From: Butyricimonas muris | Lineage (GTDB): Bacteria; Bacteroidota; Bacteroidia; Bacteroidales; Marinifilaceae | Direction of reading: 5' to 3' | Assembly (NCBI RefSeq): GCF_046365375.1 | Contig: NZ_JBKEIT010000015.1 | Coordinates: 62,001 to 126,000 of the forward strand | DNA: 64,000 bases | Part shown: in pieces, positions 26,647 through 35,858 of the stretch | Numbering within the stretch: position 1 is the first letter of the stretch | How the letters are laid out: each line of letters begins with the position of its first letter | Position numbers and translations under genes: made by a program | The notes under the pieces: generated by a model | Told to the model about the DNA's origin: nothing | The model's input: only the letters and a program-made list of their open reading frames with translations | Database searches by the model: none

Positions 26647-28425
26647 ATGACGATACAAGAGAAACTTACAGAATTAAGAAGGATTATGCGACGTGAGAAT
26701 ATTTCCGCTTATATTATATCCGGTACAGATCCTCACAATAGTGAATATCTTCCCGCTCCTTGGCAACAAAGAAAATGGATATCCGGTTTTACCGGCTCGT
26801 TCGGAACCGTAGTGGTAACAAACGACGATGCCGGATTGTGGACAGATACCAGATATTTTATTCAAGCAGAACAGGAATTAGCGGGTTCTGGTATCGCATT
26901 GCATAAACTTCGGATACCGGGTGCCGTGGATTACCCGCAATGGTTGTCCGAAGTGTTGGAAGCTGACTCTAAAGTAGGTATAGATGGATTTTGTATGTCT
27001 GTTAGCGATGTGCGCAATCTAAAGAACGTGTTGTCCCCCAAGAATATCACTGTACAAGAACAGATTGATTTACTTGGAGAAATGTGGTTAGACCGTCCTG
27101 CTTTCCCTATGGGAGAATTAATGCGATTGGATTTGAAATATGTCGGAGAATCGGCAAGTGAACGCGTTGCACGTGTACGACAATTTATTTCGGCTCAAGG
27201 CAGTGATGTCATGTTGTTTAGCTGTTTGGACGAAATCGCTTGGATGTACAATATTCGTTGTAATGATATATCTTACAATCCTCTGGCGATAGCCTATGCC
27301 ATAGTGGAGAAGGAAAAAGCCCATTTATTTATTAAATTGGATAAAGTAACCCCGGAAGTTCAACAACAGTTACAGGCAGATGGTATTGAATTGCATGATT
27401 ATCACCATTTATTCTTATTTCTGGATGAACAGGACAAAGAGAAGAAGTATTTGGTAGACACGAATACTTGTAATTATGCCGTGTACTATCATTTAGCAAA
27501 ACGGTTCGAAACGAAGGAAGTGGAATCACCTGTACCGTTAATGAAATCAGTGAAAAACGAAACAGAACTGGAAGGCTTCCGGTTGGCTTGTAAAAAAGAC
27601 GGTGTGGCATTGACAAAATTCTTCTACTGGTTGGAAAAGAATTTGACGAAGAGAACGATTACGGAACTTGAAGCCGCGGAGCAATTAGGTAAATTCAGGG
27701 CAGAGAACGAGGGCTATATGTCGGATAGTTTCGGATGTATTTCAGCGTATGGAAAAAACGCCGCTCTACCGCATTATTCCGCTACACCGGAACAACAGTC
27801 CGAATTACAGCCGAAAGGTTTATATCTGGTGGATTCGGGGGCACAATATATACACGGTACAACGGATGTTACAAGAACGATGCCGTTAGGTGAATTAACT
27901 CGTTTGGAGAAAGAAGATTACACCTTGGTTTTGAAAGGAATGATTGACCTTAGTCGGCTATATTTCCCTAAAGGCTCAAAAGGATGTAATATTGACATAG
28001 TTGCAAGGCTGCCTTTATATATGAATTTAAGGAATTTCGGGCATGGAACCGGACACGGTGTCGGGTATTTCCTAAATGTTCACGAGGGACCGCAATCCAT
28101 ACGCCCTGATCTTAAAAATCAAGAAATACTTCCCGGAATGGTTACTTCCAATGAACCGGGTTTATATCGAGAAGGTTTACATGGTATCCGCCACGAGAAT
28201 TTGATTGTTTGTCAACCGAAAGCGGAGAACGAATTTGGCGAATTTTATCAGTTTGAAACCATCACACTCTGCTATTTTGATACATCCGCCCTTTTAGTTG
28301 AATTGTTGACTAAAGAGGAAATCGAATGGCTAAATGAATATAATGAGCGGGTTTATAAAGAGATTTCGCCTTATTTGACGAATGAGGAAAAGGAATGGTT
28401 GAAAGAAAAAACTCACAATATTTAA
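26647..28425 (+). CDS. pepP: Xaa-Pro aminopeptidase (aminopeptidase P, M24B)
   Basis: 592 residues from the ATG at 26647. A frame open from 26449 is rejected because the promoter lies inside it. Two creatinase-type N-terminal domains are followed by the pita-bread catalytic domain, with metal ligands Asp (DSGAQY), Asp (TTDVTRT), His (GHGTGHGVGYF), Glu (SNEPGLY) and Glu (RHENLI). It removes an N-terminal residue in front of proline and is cytoplasmic. Monocistronic; flanked by XRE operator copies, so probably controlled by that regulator. Confidence 0.95.
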   Translation: MTIQEKLTELRRIMRRENISAYIISGTDPHNSEYLPAPWQQRKWISGFTGSFGTVVVTNDDAGLWTDTRYFIQAEQELAGSGIALHKLRIPGAVDYPQWLSEVLEADSKVGIDGFCMSVSDVRNLKNVLSPKNITVQEQIDLLGEMWLDRPAFPMGELMRLDLKYVGESASERVARVRQFISAQGSDVMLFSCLDEIAWMYNIRCNDISYNPLAIAYAIVEKEKAHLFIKLDKVTPEVQQQLQADGIELHDYHHLFLFLDEQDKEKKYLVDTNTCNYAVYYHLAKRFETKEVESPVPLMKSVKNETELEGFRLACKKDGVALTKFFYWLEKNLTKRTITELEAAEQLGKFRAENEGYMSDSFGCISAYGKNAALPHYSATPEQQSELQPKGLYLVDSGAQYIHGTTDVTRTMPLGELTRLEKEDYTLVLKGMIDLSRLYFPKGSKGCNIDIVARLPLYMNLRNFGHGTGHGVGYFLNVHEGPQSIRPDLKNQEILPGMVTSNEPGLYREGLHGIRHENLIVCQPKAENEFGEFYQFETITLCYFDTSALLVELLTKEEIEWLNEYNERVYKEISPYLTNEEKEWLKEKTHNI

Positions 28426-28432
28426 GTGATAA

Positions 28433-28460
28433 AAAAAACGCCTTTTTCAAGGCGTTTTTT
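28433..28460. terminator. Bidirectional terminator between pepP and a lipoprotein
   Basis: 12-bp stem with A-run and T-run (28433-28444 with 28449-28460), loop TTTC. Confidence 0.9.
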
Positions 28461-28477
28461 ATTGAGATTATATTTGT

Positions 28478-29227
28478 TTATTCTTTTGTATAAGGCGTAG
28501 ATTTTCCTTTTTGATATACGACAATACCTAATATACCATAACTGGATACATTAATAACAGCAGCTGTTTCAAGTATATAACTTCCAACTTCTAAGTTTTT
28601 AGCAAAGGTCGCTTCATTTATTGTAAGTTCTCTCGTATTAGTTAAATCTGATTCCGTAAACTCAGCAACAATTGTTGCTCCATCATATAGAGTTTCGGAA
28701 GTTGTTTTTTTAGCTAAAACCATATATGCCGTCGCATTTTTCACCTTATTAAATTCAACAGTCAATCCCTTTCCTCCTTCAAAACTTATAGTACTTTCAA
28801 ATTTACTCTCCATTACTTTATCTAAACTCTGGTACGATACTGTTGTTGAAGCTGATTCACCACTTGCGTTAGAGGCTATGATAGAGTATGATATTTTTGA
28901 ATAGTCAGGGGTAGATGTGGAACTTCTAGTTTGATATGCATAAGGAGTGATTTGTTGCATGGACATGATTCCACTAGAACCTGTTGCTTTGCAATCAGTC
29001 ATTGCCTCACTAGATTGAACTAAACAATAAGGAGTAAACTCGTAACTTACTGTTATTGTTGGTTCTTCCCCCTCTTGACCGGGATTACTCGTTTCATTTA
29101 CAACTTGTTGTAGATACCCTCCTGCTACAATCTGAAAATCTGGATCGTCACTCTTCAAGCAGGATGTCAAGGAGAACACCGCTGCGAATAAAATTAAGCA
29201 TTGTTTCAAATTTAAAAATGTTTTCAT
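28478..29227 (-). CDS. Lipoprotein of unknown function
   Basis: 249 residues. Signal peptide with lipobox LTSC, then LKSDD, an acidic start fitting surface export. The remainder is beta-rich with Ser/Thr-rich stretches (TGSSGIMSMQQ, TRSSTSTPDYS) and may include a fibronectin-like segment, but I do not recognise a family. Single gene, divergent from the ECF sigma factor across 192 bases, in which a perfect 14-bp palindrome lies (29287-29300). Confidence 0.7.
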   Translation of the reverse strand: MKTFLNLKQCLILFAAVFSLTSCLKSDDPDFQIVAGGYLQQVVNETSNPGQEGEEPTITVSYEFTPYCLVQSSEAMTDCKATGSSGIMSMQQITPYAYQTRSSTSTPDYSKISYSIIASNASGESASTTVSYQSLDKVMESKFESTISFEGGKGLTVEFNKVKNATAYMVLAKKTTSETLYDGATIVAEFTESDLTNTRELTINEATFAKNLEVGSYILETAAVINVSSYGILGIVVYQKGKSTPYTKE

Positions 29228-29286
29228 TTTAGCTGTTTTTTATAGTTTAAAATATTCGTAATCGCATTTGATTTTTGAAATTACAC

Positions 29287-29300
29287 TGCGAATATTCGCA
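29287..29300. repeat. Perfect 14-bp palindrome between divergent genes
   Basis: TGCGAATATTCGCA in the gap between the lipoprotein and the sigma factor gene. Possible operator; a partial copy (ATATTCGTAATCGCA) lies ~35 bases to the left. Confidence 0.4.
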
Positions 29301-29419
29301 AAAAAACGATAGGATGCAAAAAAAACGGCAGCTTTTTAGTTGGTAATGAATTTTTTTTATTTTTTCGCGTAACGAACGCAACCATTTGCGCAAAACCGCA
29401 TCTAAGAAATAAGTTATCA

Positions 29420-29953
29420 ATGTGTAATTTGGACAAAATAGTAGAGCGATGCAAGAAAGGAGACAGAAAAGCGGGAGAACAACTATATAATATGTTCTCT
29501 GCTAAAATGTTTGCTATATGCATTCAATACTCCAAATCACGCGAAGAGGCTGAAGATAACTTACAGGATGGTTTTATAAAGATACTGGAGTCTATCAGGC
29601 AATACACGGGCAAAGGCTCCTTTGAGGGATGGATGAAACGTATATTTATTAATACCGCGTTGGAAAAATACAGGAAAAACCGTTCTCTGCAAGTTGTCGA
29701 AGAAGTCCCGGAAGTAATGGATGAAGACGATATTGATGATAATTTGAGCATTCCGTCGGACGTGTTGTTCGAGTTTGTCAATCAATTACCGGAAAAGTAT
29801 CGGTTGGTGTTCAACTTGTATGTCATGGAGAACATGCAACATAAGGAAATCGCCGCGATGTTGGGTATTTCTGACGGTACGTCAAAATCCAATCTGGCAC
29901 GGGCAAAAGATATTTTGAAAAAGAAGATAAATGCATATTTGAGAGATGAGTGA
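29420..29953 (+). CDS. ECF-type RNA polymerase sigma factor
   Basis: 177 residues: sigma-2 region with YSKSREEAEDNLQDGFIK (DNA melting/-10 binding) and sigma-4 region with LPEKYRLVFNLYVMENMQHKEIA (read in parts: LPEKYRLVF and HKEIAAMLGIS) ending in the usual KSNLARAKDILKKK. The next gene overlaps by 8 bases (ATG inside the last codons) and starts with an anti-sigma-like cytoplasmic segment and one membrane helix, so the pair likely forms a sigma/anti-sigma switch. Regulon unknown. Confidence 0.93.
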   Translation: MCNLDKIVERCKKGDRKAGEQLYNMFSAKMFAICIQYSKSREEAEDNLQDGFIKILESIRQYTGKGSFEGWMKRIFINTALEKYRKNRSLQVVEEVPEVMDEDDIDDNLSIPSDVLFEFVNQLPEKYRLVFNLYVMENMQHKEIAAMLGISDGTSKSNLARAKDILKKKINAYLRDE

Positions 29954-31235
29954 GAATTTAGAGAAATTGTTTAAAAATGCCATGGAACAGGTTTCCGTCG
30001 AGCCTCCGGCACGAATATGGGAAAGGATTGATTCCCACTTCGTGATGAAGCAACGACGCTTGAAACGCATATATACATATAGCGGAATTGCGGCTGCTGT
30101 TATTTTACTGCTGTGCATTACTTTTGTTATTCCCAATCAACAAAACACTCTCTACTCTCCCACTCCTATTGCTGCTATACAACCAATTGATAACTCTCAG
30201 GATGAAAACCGAATACTAGCATTTACTTCAACTCCTCATTCAATTCCGGCAGTTACCCGTAAACGGGAAACAAGACAGTCCGGTATGGATTCGGGGACAA
30301 TCACTCCCGTGCAACTCGCGATTCAATCTTCAAGCGGTCTGGAAGTGGAGCAGCCCGAGAGTGAATTGAAAAAAACAAGTGTTCGTGCGGAATTTATCCC
30401 GTTGGTAAACGGGAATGCCCTGCAAAATCAAAAGGAGTATATGGCTTTGTTGGATGGTCGAGCACCTGTTGCAAGTACTCCTAAAGAGAAAAAACTTTCC
30501 AAGGAAGAGAAAATATTTATGGTTGGAGGTTATATCTCCCCCGGGTATTCATCGGGAAATTACCATGTAAATAATCAAGCTGCTCGTTCCGCTCAATTTG
30601 ATAACAGTTCGATGAGTGGTATATTCAATTTAGGTGGAGGGTTGACCTTTGCGGTGAAACCTAGCAAACGTATATCTATTGAAACCGGATTGGGATATTC
30701 CAGAATGGGACAAAAGACATCAGATGCACAGGTTTTCGTGCCTCGCGGTGATATGGTAAGTTATACTGCTAATACACATGCCTATACTCCACTTGGTAAC
30801 GTGAAGAATCAAGCAAAAGCGACAGTTTCCAATTCAGAGAATTATTTGTCCTTAAAAGGAGAACAAGATGAAGAAGGAAGTATCGAGCAGCAATTTGATG
30901 CCATCGAGATCCCGTTAGCATTCCGTTTCCATTTGAACGATAACAAGATTCGTTTCAGTATATTGGGTGGTCTTGGTGCAAGTTTCCTCGTGCGTAATCA
31001 TACTTACGTGAATTATAGCGGTAAAAAAGAATTAATGGGAGAAGCTGAAAATATCCGGACGTTTAATATCAGCACGAATGTCGGTTTCGGTATTGAATAC
31101 CCGTTATCTAAATCCATTCGCCTTAAATTGGAGCCGGGATTCAAATATTATCTACAATCGCTTAGTAAGAATAGTGATATTGACTTCAAACCTTATTCTT
31201 TCACTTTCTCTACCGGTATCGGGATTAATTTCTAA
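29946..31235 (+). CDS. Anti-sigma-like membrane protein with C-terminal beta-barrel-like domain
   Basis: 429 residues. Residues 1-42 are polar (EPPARIWERIDSHF) like the sigma-binding part of short anti-sigma factors; 43-63 are one membrane helix; 64-188 form a low-complexity periplasmic linker; ~190-429 are alternating strands (MVGGYISPGYSSG ... FSTGIGINF) of an OmpA/PorT-like outer-membrane barrel ending in Phe. An inner-membrane anchor fused to a barrel is topologically odd; it is a recurring arrangement downstream of ECF sigma genes in this phylum, of unknown purpose. The stop overlaps the stop of the convergent next gene. Confidence 0.75.
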   Translation: MSENLEKLFKNAMEQVSVEPPARIWERIDSHFVMKQRRLKRIYTYSGIAAAVILLLCITFVIPNQQNTLYSPTPIAAIQPIDNSQDENRILAFTSTPHSIPAVTRKRETRQSGMDSGTITPVQLAIQSSSGLEVEQPESELKKTSVRAEFIPLVNGNALQNQKEYMALLDGRAPVASTPKEKKLSKEEKIFMVGGYISPGYSSGNYHVNNQAARSAQFDNSSMSGIFNLGGGLTFAVKPSKRISIETGLGYSRMGQKTSDAQVFVPRGDMVSYTANTHAYTPLGNVKNQAKATVSNSENYLSLKGEQDEEGSIEQQFDAIEIPLAFRFHLNDNKIRFSILGGLGASFLVRNHTYVNYSGKKELMGEAENIRTFNISTNVGFGIEYPLSKSIRLKLEPGFKYYLQSLSKNSDIDFKPYSFTFSTGIGINF

Positions 31236-31717
31236 TATTTCCGGTTCAAGATTTCACTAGCGATGATGGCTTGACGGATGTCCAGTTCGAAATGCTTATT
31301 TTGGATTTCCGTTTGTTGCTCGTTAGACGGTTCCTCTTCTTCCTCTTTAAATAAAGTCGTGATTCGTTTCCCTCGAACTTTTCGGGCTTCTTGTTGCATT
31401 CTTTCCAACATGGCATAGCGTTCTTCATCCGTTCTCCCGAAACCCGTGATACTTTCCTCTTTTTCTTTTTCCAGTTTTTCGGAAAGTTCCTCGTCTTGCC
31501 ATACAGGTTGAAATATTTCTTGGGGTTTAAAAATTTCCGGTTGCTGCGTTATGACTACCGTGTCATCATCCGATTCATCAAAAAATTCTTCCGGCTGCTG
31601 TACAACCGGACGTGCATTTTTGGCTTTCTTTTCTCTGGAGGACTTTATTAAACCCACGGCTCCTGCCCCTAAGGTCAACGCCAAGTAAACAATCAAATCA
31701 AGTGCGCTATCACTCAT
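31232..31717 (-). CDS. Small membrane-anchored protein of unknown function
   Basis: 161 residues. One N-terminal membrane helix (residues ~6-24), then a long acidic, Glu/Gln-rich stretch, probably coiled or disordered, and a short conserved-looking C-terminus (ELDIRQAIIASEILNRKY) of a type seen at the end of similar small proteins in Bacteroidales. Function unknown. Its stop overlaps the stop of the convergent anti-sigma gene by 4 bases; no terminator separates them. Confidence 0.7.
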   Translation of the reverse strand: MSDSALDLIVYLALTLGAGAVGLIKSSREKKAKNARPVVQQPEEFFDESDDDTVVITQQPEIFKPQEIFQPVWQDEELSEKLEKEKEESITGFGRTDEERYAMLERMQQEARKVRGKRITTLFKEEEEEPSNEQQTEIQNKHFELDIRQAIIASEILNRKY

Positions 31718-31864
31718 AATATCAATATATAAATGGCTTTAAAAGCCTTTCGTGAAACCTAAAATTTTATCAAATATACGTATTTTTCAAACACATGGAA
31801 ACGATATCGAGAAAAATATTACACGAAACCATTTTTTATTTAAAGAAATACTATTCTTTTTTTT

Positions 31865-31872
31865 TACCTTTG
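31865..31872 (+). promoter_or_regulatory. purH -7 box
   Basis: TACCTTTG, 45 bases before the purH ATG; no clear -33 TTTG. Confidence 0.5.
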
Positions 31873-31917
31873 TCAGCAAAGTAATATTACGTTCATACAA
31901 AAAAATAGAATATCCGG

Positions 31918-33456
31918 ATGAGAACGAAAAGAGCATTAATCAGTGTATTTGACAAAAGTGGGATTGTTGATTTTGCTAAATCGCTAAATTCTATGGGTTG
32001 GGAAATCATTTCTACCGGAGGCACATCCAAGAAGCTAAAGGAAGAAGGAATTAACGTGAAAGATATTTCCGACATAACCCGATTCCCAGAGTGTTTTGAC
32101 GGTAGAGTAAAAACTCTTCACCCGAATGTAGAAGGAGGAATTTTAGCGATCAGGGACAACGAGAAGCATAAACAGCAAATGACCGAATTGGGGATTGAAC
32201 CTATTGATATGGTCGTTTGTAATCTATATCCGTTCAAGGAAACCATTTTAAAAGCAGGAGTTTCACACGAGGAAATTATTGAAAATATTGATATCGGCGG
32301 ACCGACGATGATTCGGGCAGCCGCGAAGAATTATCCTTTCGTGACGGTAATTACCGATCCGGAAGATTATAGTAAGGTGATAGAAGAAATTCAAGCAAAC
32401 GGGGATACTTCTGTCGAAACCAAGGAATTATTAGCAGCGAAAGTGTTTATTCACACATCTCATTATGATGCTCTAATAGCCAACTATTTTTCAAAGAGAT
32501 TGAATATCCAATCTCCGAAGACACTGACTCTGACTTACGAGAAGAAACAAGATCTTCGTTACGGGGAAAATCCCCATCAAGCTGCCACTTTCTACACGCA
32601 AGTGCAGGAAACAGAGGGAACTTTACCGGGAGCCGTTCAATTGCAAGGAAAAGAATTATCTTATAATAATATAGGTGATACCGACGGTGCGCTGGAAGCA
32701 TTGAAAGAATTCGACGAACCGACAATCGTGGCAGCCAAACATGCCAATCCTTGCGGGGTCGGAAGTGCCGCTACATTAGCAGAGGCATTCAAAAAAGCGT
32801 ATGATGCGGATCCGGTATCTATTTACGGCGGTATTGTTGCTGCGAACCGGGAAATAGACAAGGCCACGGCAGAAGTTATGGCACCCGTTTTCCTTGAGGT
32901 CGTTGTAGCACCCTCCTTCTCGGAAGAAGCACGTGCTATATTCGCGAAGAAAAAGAATTTAAGATTATTACAATTATCCGATATTACCAAGAGAGATTAC
33001 ACGTGTTCGAAAGCGAAAACTGTGCTCGGGGGATTGTTGATTCAAGACATGGATTTGCAACTTCTGGGCGGTGAATTACAATACGTGACCAATCGTCGTC
33101 CGACAGAAAAAGAACTGGAAGATATGCTATTCGCGTGGAAAGTGGTAAAACACACGAAATCCAACGCTATCGCTATCGCGAAAGATAAATGCACGACAGG
33201 GGTCGGTCCGGGACAAGTCAGCCGGATATGGGCTTTGGAGAATGCAATCCGTCAAGGCGGCGAACGTATTCCGGGTAGCGTGATGGCATCCGATGCCTTC
33301 TTCCCGTTTGCCGATTGCGTGGAAGCCGCTCACAAGGCCGGTATCACGGCTATTATTCAACCGGGCGGGTCTATCCATGACCAAGATTCGATTGACGCGG
33401 CAAACAAGTATGATATTGCGATGATTTTTACAGGAATGAGACACTTCAAACATTAA
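31918..33456 (+). CDS. purH: Bifunctional AICAR formyltransferase/IMP cyclohydrolase
   Basis: 512 residues, full length. N-terminal IMP cyclohydrolase (MGS-like) domain with FDKSG and ISTGGT; C-terminal AICAR transformylase with KHANPCG, whose Lys-His pair is catalytic. Performs the last two steps of IMP synthesis. mreB begins 7 bases after the stop, so the rod-shape cluster is probably co-transcribed from the purH promoter. Confidence 0.98.
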   Translation: MRTKRALISVFDKSGIVDFAKSLNSMGWEIISTGGTSKKLKEEGINVKDISDITRFPECFDGRVKTLHPNVEGGILAIRDNEKHKQQMTELGIEPIDMVVCNLYPFKETILKAGVSHEEIIENIDIGGPTMIRAAAKNYPFVTVITDPEDYSKVIEEIQANGDTSVETKELLAAKVFIHTSHYDALIANYFSKRLNIQSPKTLTLTYEKKQDLRYGENPHQAATFYTQVQETEGTLPGAVQLQGKELSYNNIGDTDGALEALKEFDEPTIVAAKHANPCGVGSAATLAEAFKKAYDADPVSIYGGIVAANREIDKATAEVMAPVFLEVVVAPSFSEEARAIFAKKKNLRLLQLSDITKRDYTCSKAKTVLGGLLIQDMDLQLLGGELQYVTNRRPTEKELEDMLFAWKVVKHTKSNAIAIAKDKCTTGVGPGQVSRIWALENAIRQGGERIPGSVMASDAFFPFADCVEAAHKAGITAIIQPGGSIHDQDSIDAANKYDIAMIFTGMRHFKH

Positions 33457-33463
33457 TAGAATT

Positions 33464-34486
33464 ATGGGTTTGTTTTCTTTTTTAACACAAGATATAGCGA
33501 TAGACTTGGGAACGGCAAACACTATCATTATCATGAATGATAAGATGGTTGTAAACGAGCCTTCCATCGTGGCTATCGACAAAAAGACGGAAAAAGTGAT
33601 TGCTATCGGCGAGAGAGCACGCCAGATGCAGGGTAAGACACACGAGTATATCAAGACCATTCGCCCTCTTCGCGATGGTGTGATTGCAGATTTTAACGCC
33701 GCTGAACAGATGATTCGGGGAATGATTAAAATGGCGAACGGGAAAAGCAAGTTCTTCTCCCCGTCCCTGCGTATCGTGGTATGTATCCCTTCGGGAAGTA
33801 CCGAAGTGGAATTACGTGCCGTTCGCGACTCTGCCGAGCATGCCGGGGGACGTGACGTGTACATGATTTACGAGCCGATGGCTGCCGCCTTGGGTATAGG
33901 GTTGGATGTTGAAGCCCCGGAAGGAAACATGATCGTGGATATAGGTGGTGGTACCACCGAGATCGCGGTGATTTCTTTAGGGGGTATCGTGACCAACAAA
34001 TCTATCCGTATTGCCGGTGATGACTTGACGGATGATATTCAAGAGTACATGAGGCATCAGCACAATATCAAAATCGGTGAGCGTACTGCCGAGGAAATCA
34101 AGATTCATGTAGGCTCCGCGCTTTCCGAGTTGGACGAACCGCCGGCCGATTTCGTGGTACAAGGTCCTAATCAAATGACCTCGCTCCCGGTTGAAGTGCC
34201 CGTGTCTTATCAAGAAATAGCACACTGTATCGAGAAATCCATTTCCAAGATCGAGATTGCTATTCTCGCGGCGTTGGAACAGACGCCACCGGAATTGTAT
34301 GCCGATATCGTGAACAAGGGTATTTATCTCGCCGGTGGTGGAGCGTTGCTTCGCGGGCTCGACAAACGTTTGACCGACAAATTGAATATTCCGTTCCATA
34401 TTGCCGAGGATCCGCTTCGCGCCGTGGCACGAGGTACGGGTATTGCGCTAAAGAATGTAGATAGGTTCTCATTCCTTATAAGATAG
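33464..34486 (+). CDS. mreB: Rod-shape-determining actin homologue MreB
   Basis: 340 residues. Actin-fold nucleotide motifs: IDLGTANT (phosphate 1), VDIGGGTTEIAV (phosphate 2) and AGGGALLRGLD (adenosine). Forms membrane-bound filaments that direct lateral wall synthesis by RodA-PBP2. First of five rod genes transcribed together. Confidence 0.98.
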   Translation: MGLFSFLTQDIAIDLGTANTIIIMNDKMVVNEPSIVAIDKKTEKVIAIGERARQMQGKTHEYIKTIRPLRDGVIADFNAAEQMIRGMIKMANGKSKFFSPSLRIVVCIPSGSTEVELRAVRDSAEHAGGRDVYMIYEPMAAALGIGLDVEAPEGNMIVDIGGGTTEIAVISLGGIVTNKSIRIAGDDLTDDIQEYMRHQHNIKIGERTAEEIKIHVGSALSELDEPPADFVVQGPNQMTSLPVEVPVSYQEIAHCIEKSISKIEIAILAALEQTPPELYADIVNKGIYLAGGGALLRGLDKRLTDKLNIPFHIAEDPLRAVARGTGIALKNVDRFSFLIR

Positions 34487-34490
34487 TGAT

Positions 34491-35318
34491 GTGAAAGAGA
34501 TTATAAAACTTATATTAAAGTACCATTTTACTATAATTTTTATACTTCTGGAAATCGTAAGTTTCTCTCTGATTATTCGTCATAACGAGTATCAGAGAGC
34601 AATTTTCTCTCAACACGCCTCTACTCTATTCGGGAATATCTCGTCGGTGACTACTGACGTGAAAGATTATTTCCGGTTAAAGGAGATTAATGAAGCTCTT
34701 GCAGACGAGAACATTCAATTAAAGAAACGTCTGGAAGGATTCGAAGTATTGAGGGATACGGTTGTCAGGGGAATAGTTGTACAGGATAGTATACCCGTTT
34801 ACGATTACACGGGGGCTAGGGTTGTGAACGCAACTTTCAACCGGGTGAAGAATTACATCACGATTGACCGGGGGCGTAAAAACTTCATCGAGAAAGAGAT
34901 GGGCGTGGCCTCCCCGGAAGGAATTGTAGGTCTGATTCAAGACCTGAGTGACAACTACTCTATCGTTATTCCCTTGATTAACATCGATACCAGAATCTCA
35001 GCCAAGATAAAGAAGAATAATTATTACGGTTCTTTACAATGGGACGGTGACAATTATCGCTATTCTTACTTGAAAGATATCCCCTATCATGTTGATGTTG
35101 TAGAGGGTGACACGATCGTGACCTCCGGACTTTCCAAGATTTTTCCGGAAGGTATTATCGTGGGATACGTGGAAGCGGTAGATCGTGAAACGGCTAATTT
35201 CTTGAAGATAAAAGTCAGATTAGCGGTTGATTTCAAGCGATTGAATCACGTGTACGTGATCGAGAACAAAAAGAAGAACGAGCAAAACCTGTTAGAAGCC
35301 ATAAACTATCATGAGTAA
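34491..35318 (+). CDS. mreC: Rod-shape-determining protein MreC
   Basis: 275 residues, GTG start 4 bases after mreB. One N-terminal membrane helix (~10-28), a coiled-coil with KDYFRLKEINEALADENIQL, then the periplasmic beta domain (GVASPEGIVGLIQ; GDTIVTSGLSKIFPEGIIVG). MreC activates PBP2 in the elongasome. Overlaps mreD by 8 bases. Confidence 0.95.
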   Translation: MKEIIKLILKYHFTIIFILLEIVSFSLIIRHNEYQRAIFSQHASTLFGNISSVTTDVKDYFRLKEINEALADENIQLKKRLEGFEVLRDTVVRGIVVQDSIPVYDYTGARVVNATFNRVKNYITIDRGRKNFIEKEMGVASPEGIVGLIQDLSDNYSIVIPLINIDTRISAKIKKNNYYGSLQWDGDNYRYSYLKDIPYHVDVVEGDTIVTSGLSKIFPEGIIVGYVEAVDRETANFLKIKVRLAVDFKRLNHVYVIENKKKNEQNLLEAINYHE

Positions 35319-35817
35319 TGTAAATTATCTTATCCATTTCGTGATTTTAGCCATTCTCCAGATCGTGATCGTGGATAATATCCATATTGGCTCCTATTTC
35401 TATATCAATATATATATTCTGGCCATTTTCATCCTGCCCTACAAGGTGAAAGGTATACCGTTACTTTTGTTCGGGTTCCTTTTGGGCTTTTTGATGGACT
35501 TGGCAGATAACACTGTTGGTATTCACGCGGCGGCTTCCACCTTTCTGGCCTATCTCCGCCCCCGACTGTTATTGCTGACTTCCACGCGGGAAGAATTGGA
35601 TGAAGCCCACGGGACGCTACGGTTGGATGACTTCAGGTGGTTTTTCAAATATTCTTTTTTATCCACGTTGTTTTTCAATATAGTCCTGATTTTCGCGGAA
35701 GCGTTCACGTTTAACGACATCACGATCACGCTTATACGGATTATTTTGAGTACCTTTATCTCCATGCTGTTTATCCTGCTTTACTATTTTATAGGAATCA
35801 AGAAAGTACAGCAATAG
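35311..35817 (+). CDS. mreD: Rod-shape-determining protein MreD
   Basis: 168 residues, mostly membrane: 4-5 hydrophobic helices with GFLLGFLMDLADNTVGIHAA as the conserved central block. Inner-membrane partner of MreC. Recognised from position in the cluster and hydrophobic layout. Confidence 0.92.
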   Translation: MSNVNYLIHFVILAILQIVIVDNIHIGSYFYINIYILAIFILPYKVKGIPLLLFGFLLGFLMDLADNTVGIHAAASTFLAYLRPRLLLLTSTREELDEAHGTLRLDDFRWFFKYSFLSTLFFNIVLIFAEAFTFNDITITLIRIILSTFISMLFILLYYFIGIKKVQQ

Positions 35818-35858
35818 AGAATAGTGTGTTTCAATTGACTTAGTAACAGACTTTTGAT

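Noticed and set aside
33127..33864. Long minus-strand frame (245 codons) opposite purH and mreB
   Set aside because: It spans the ends of two firmly identified genes on the other strand; Arg/Ser-rich composition is typical of an antisense shadow.
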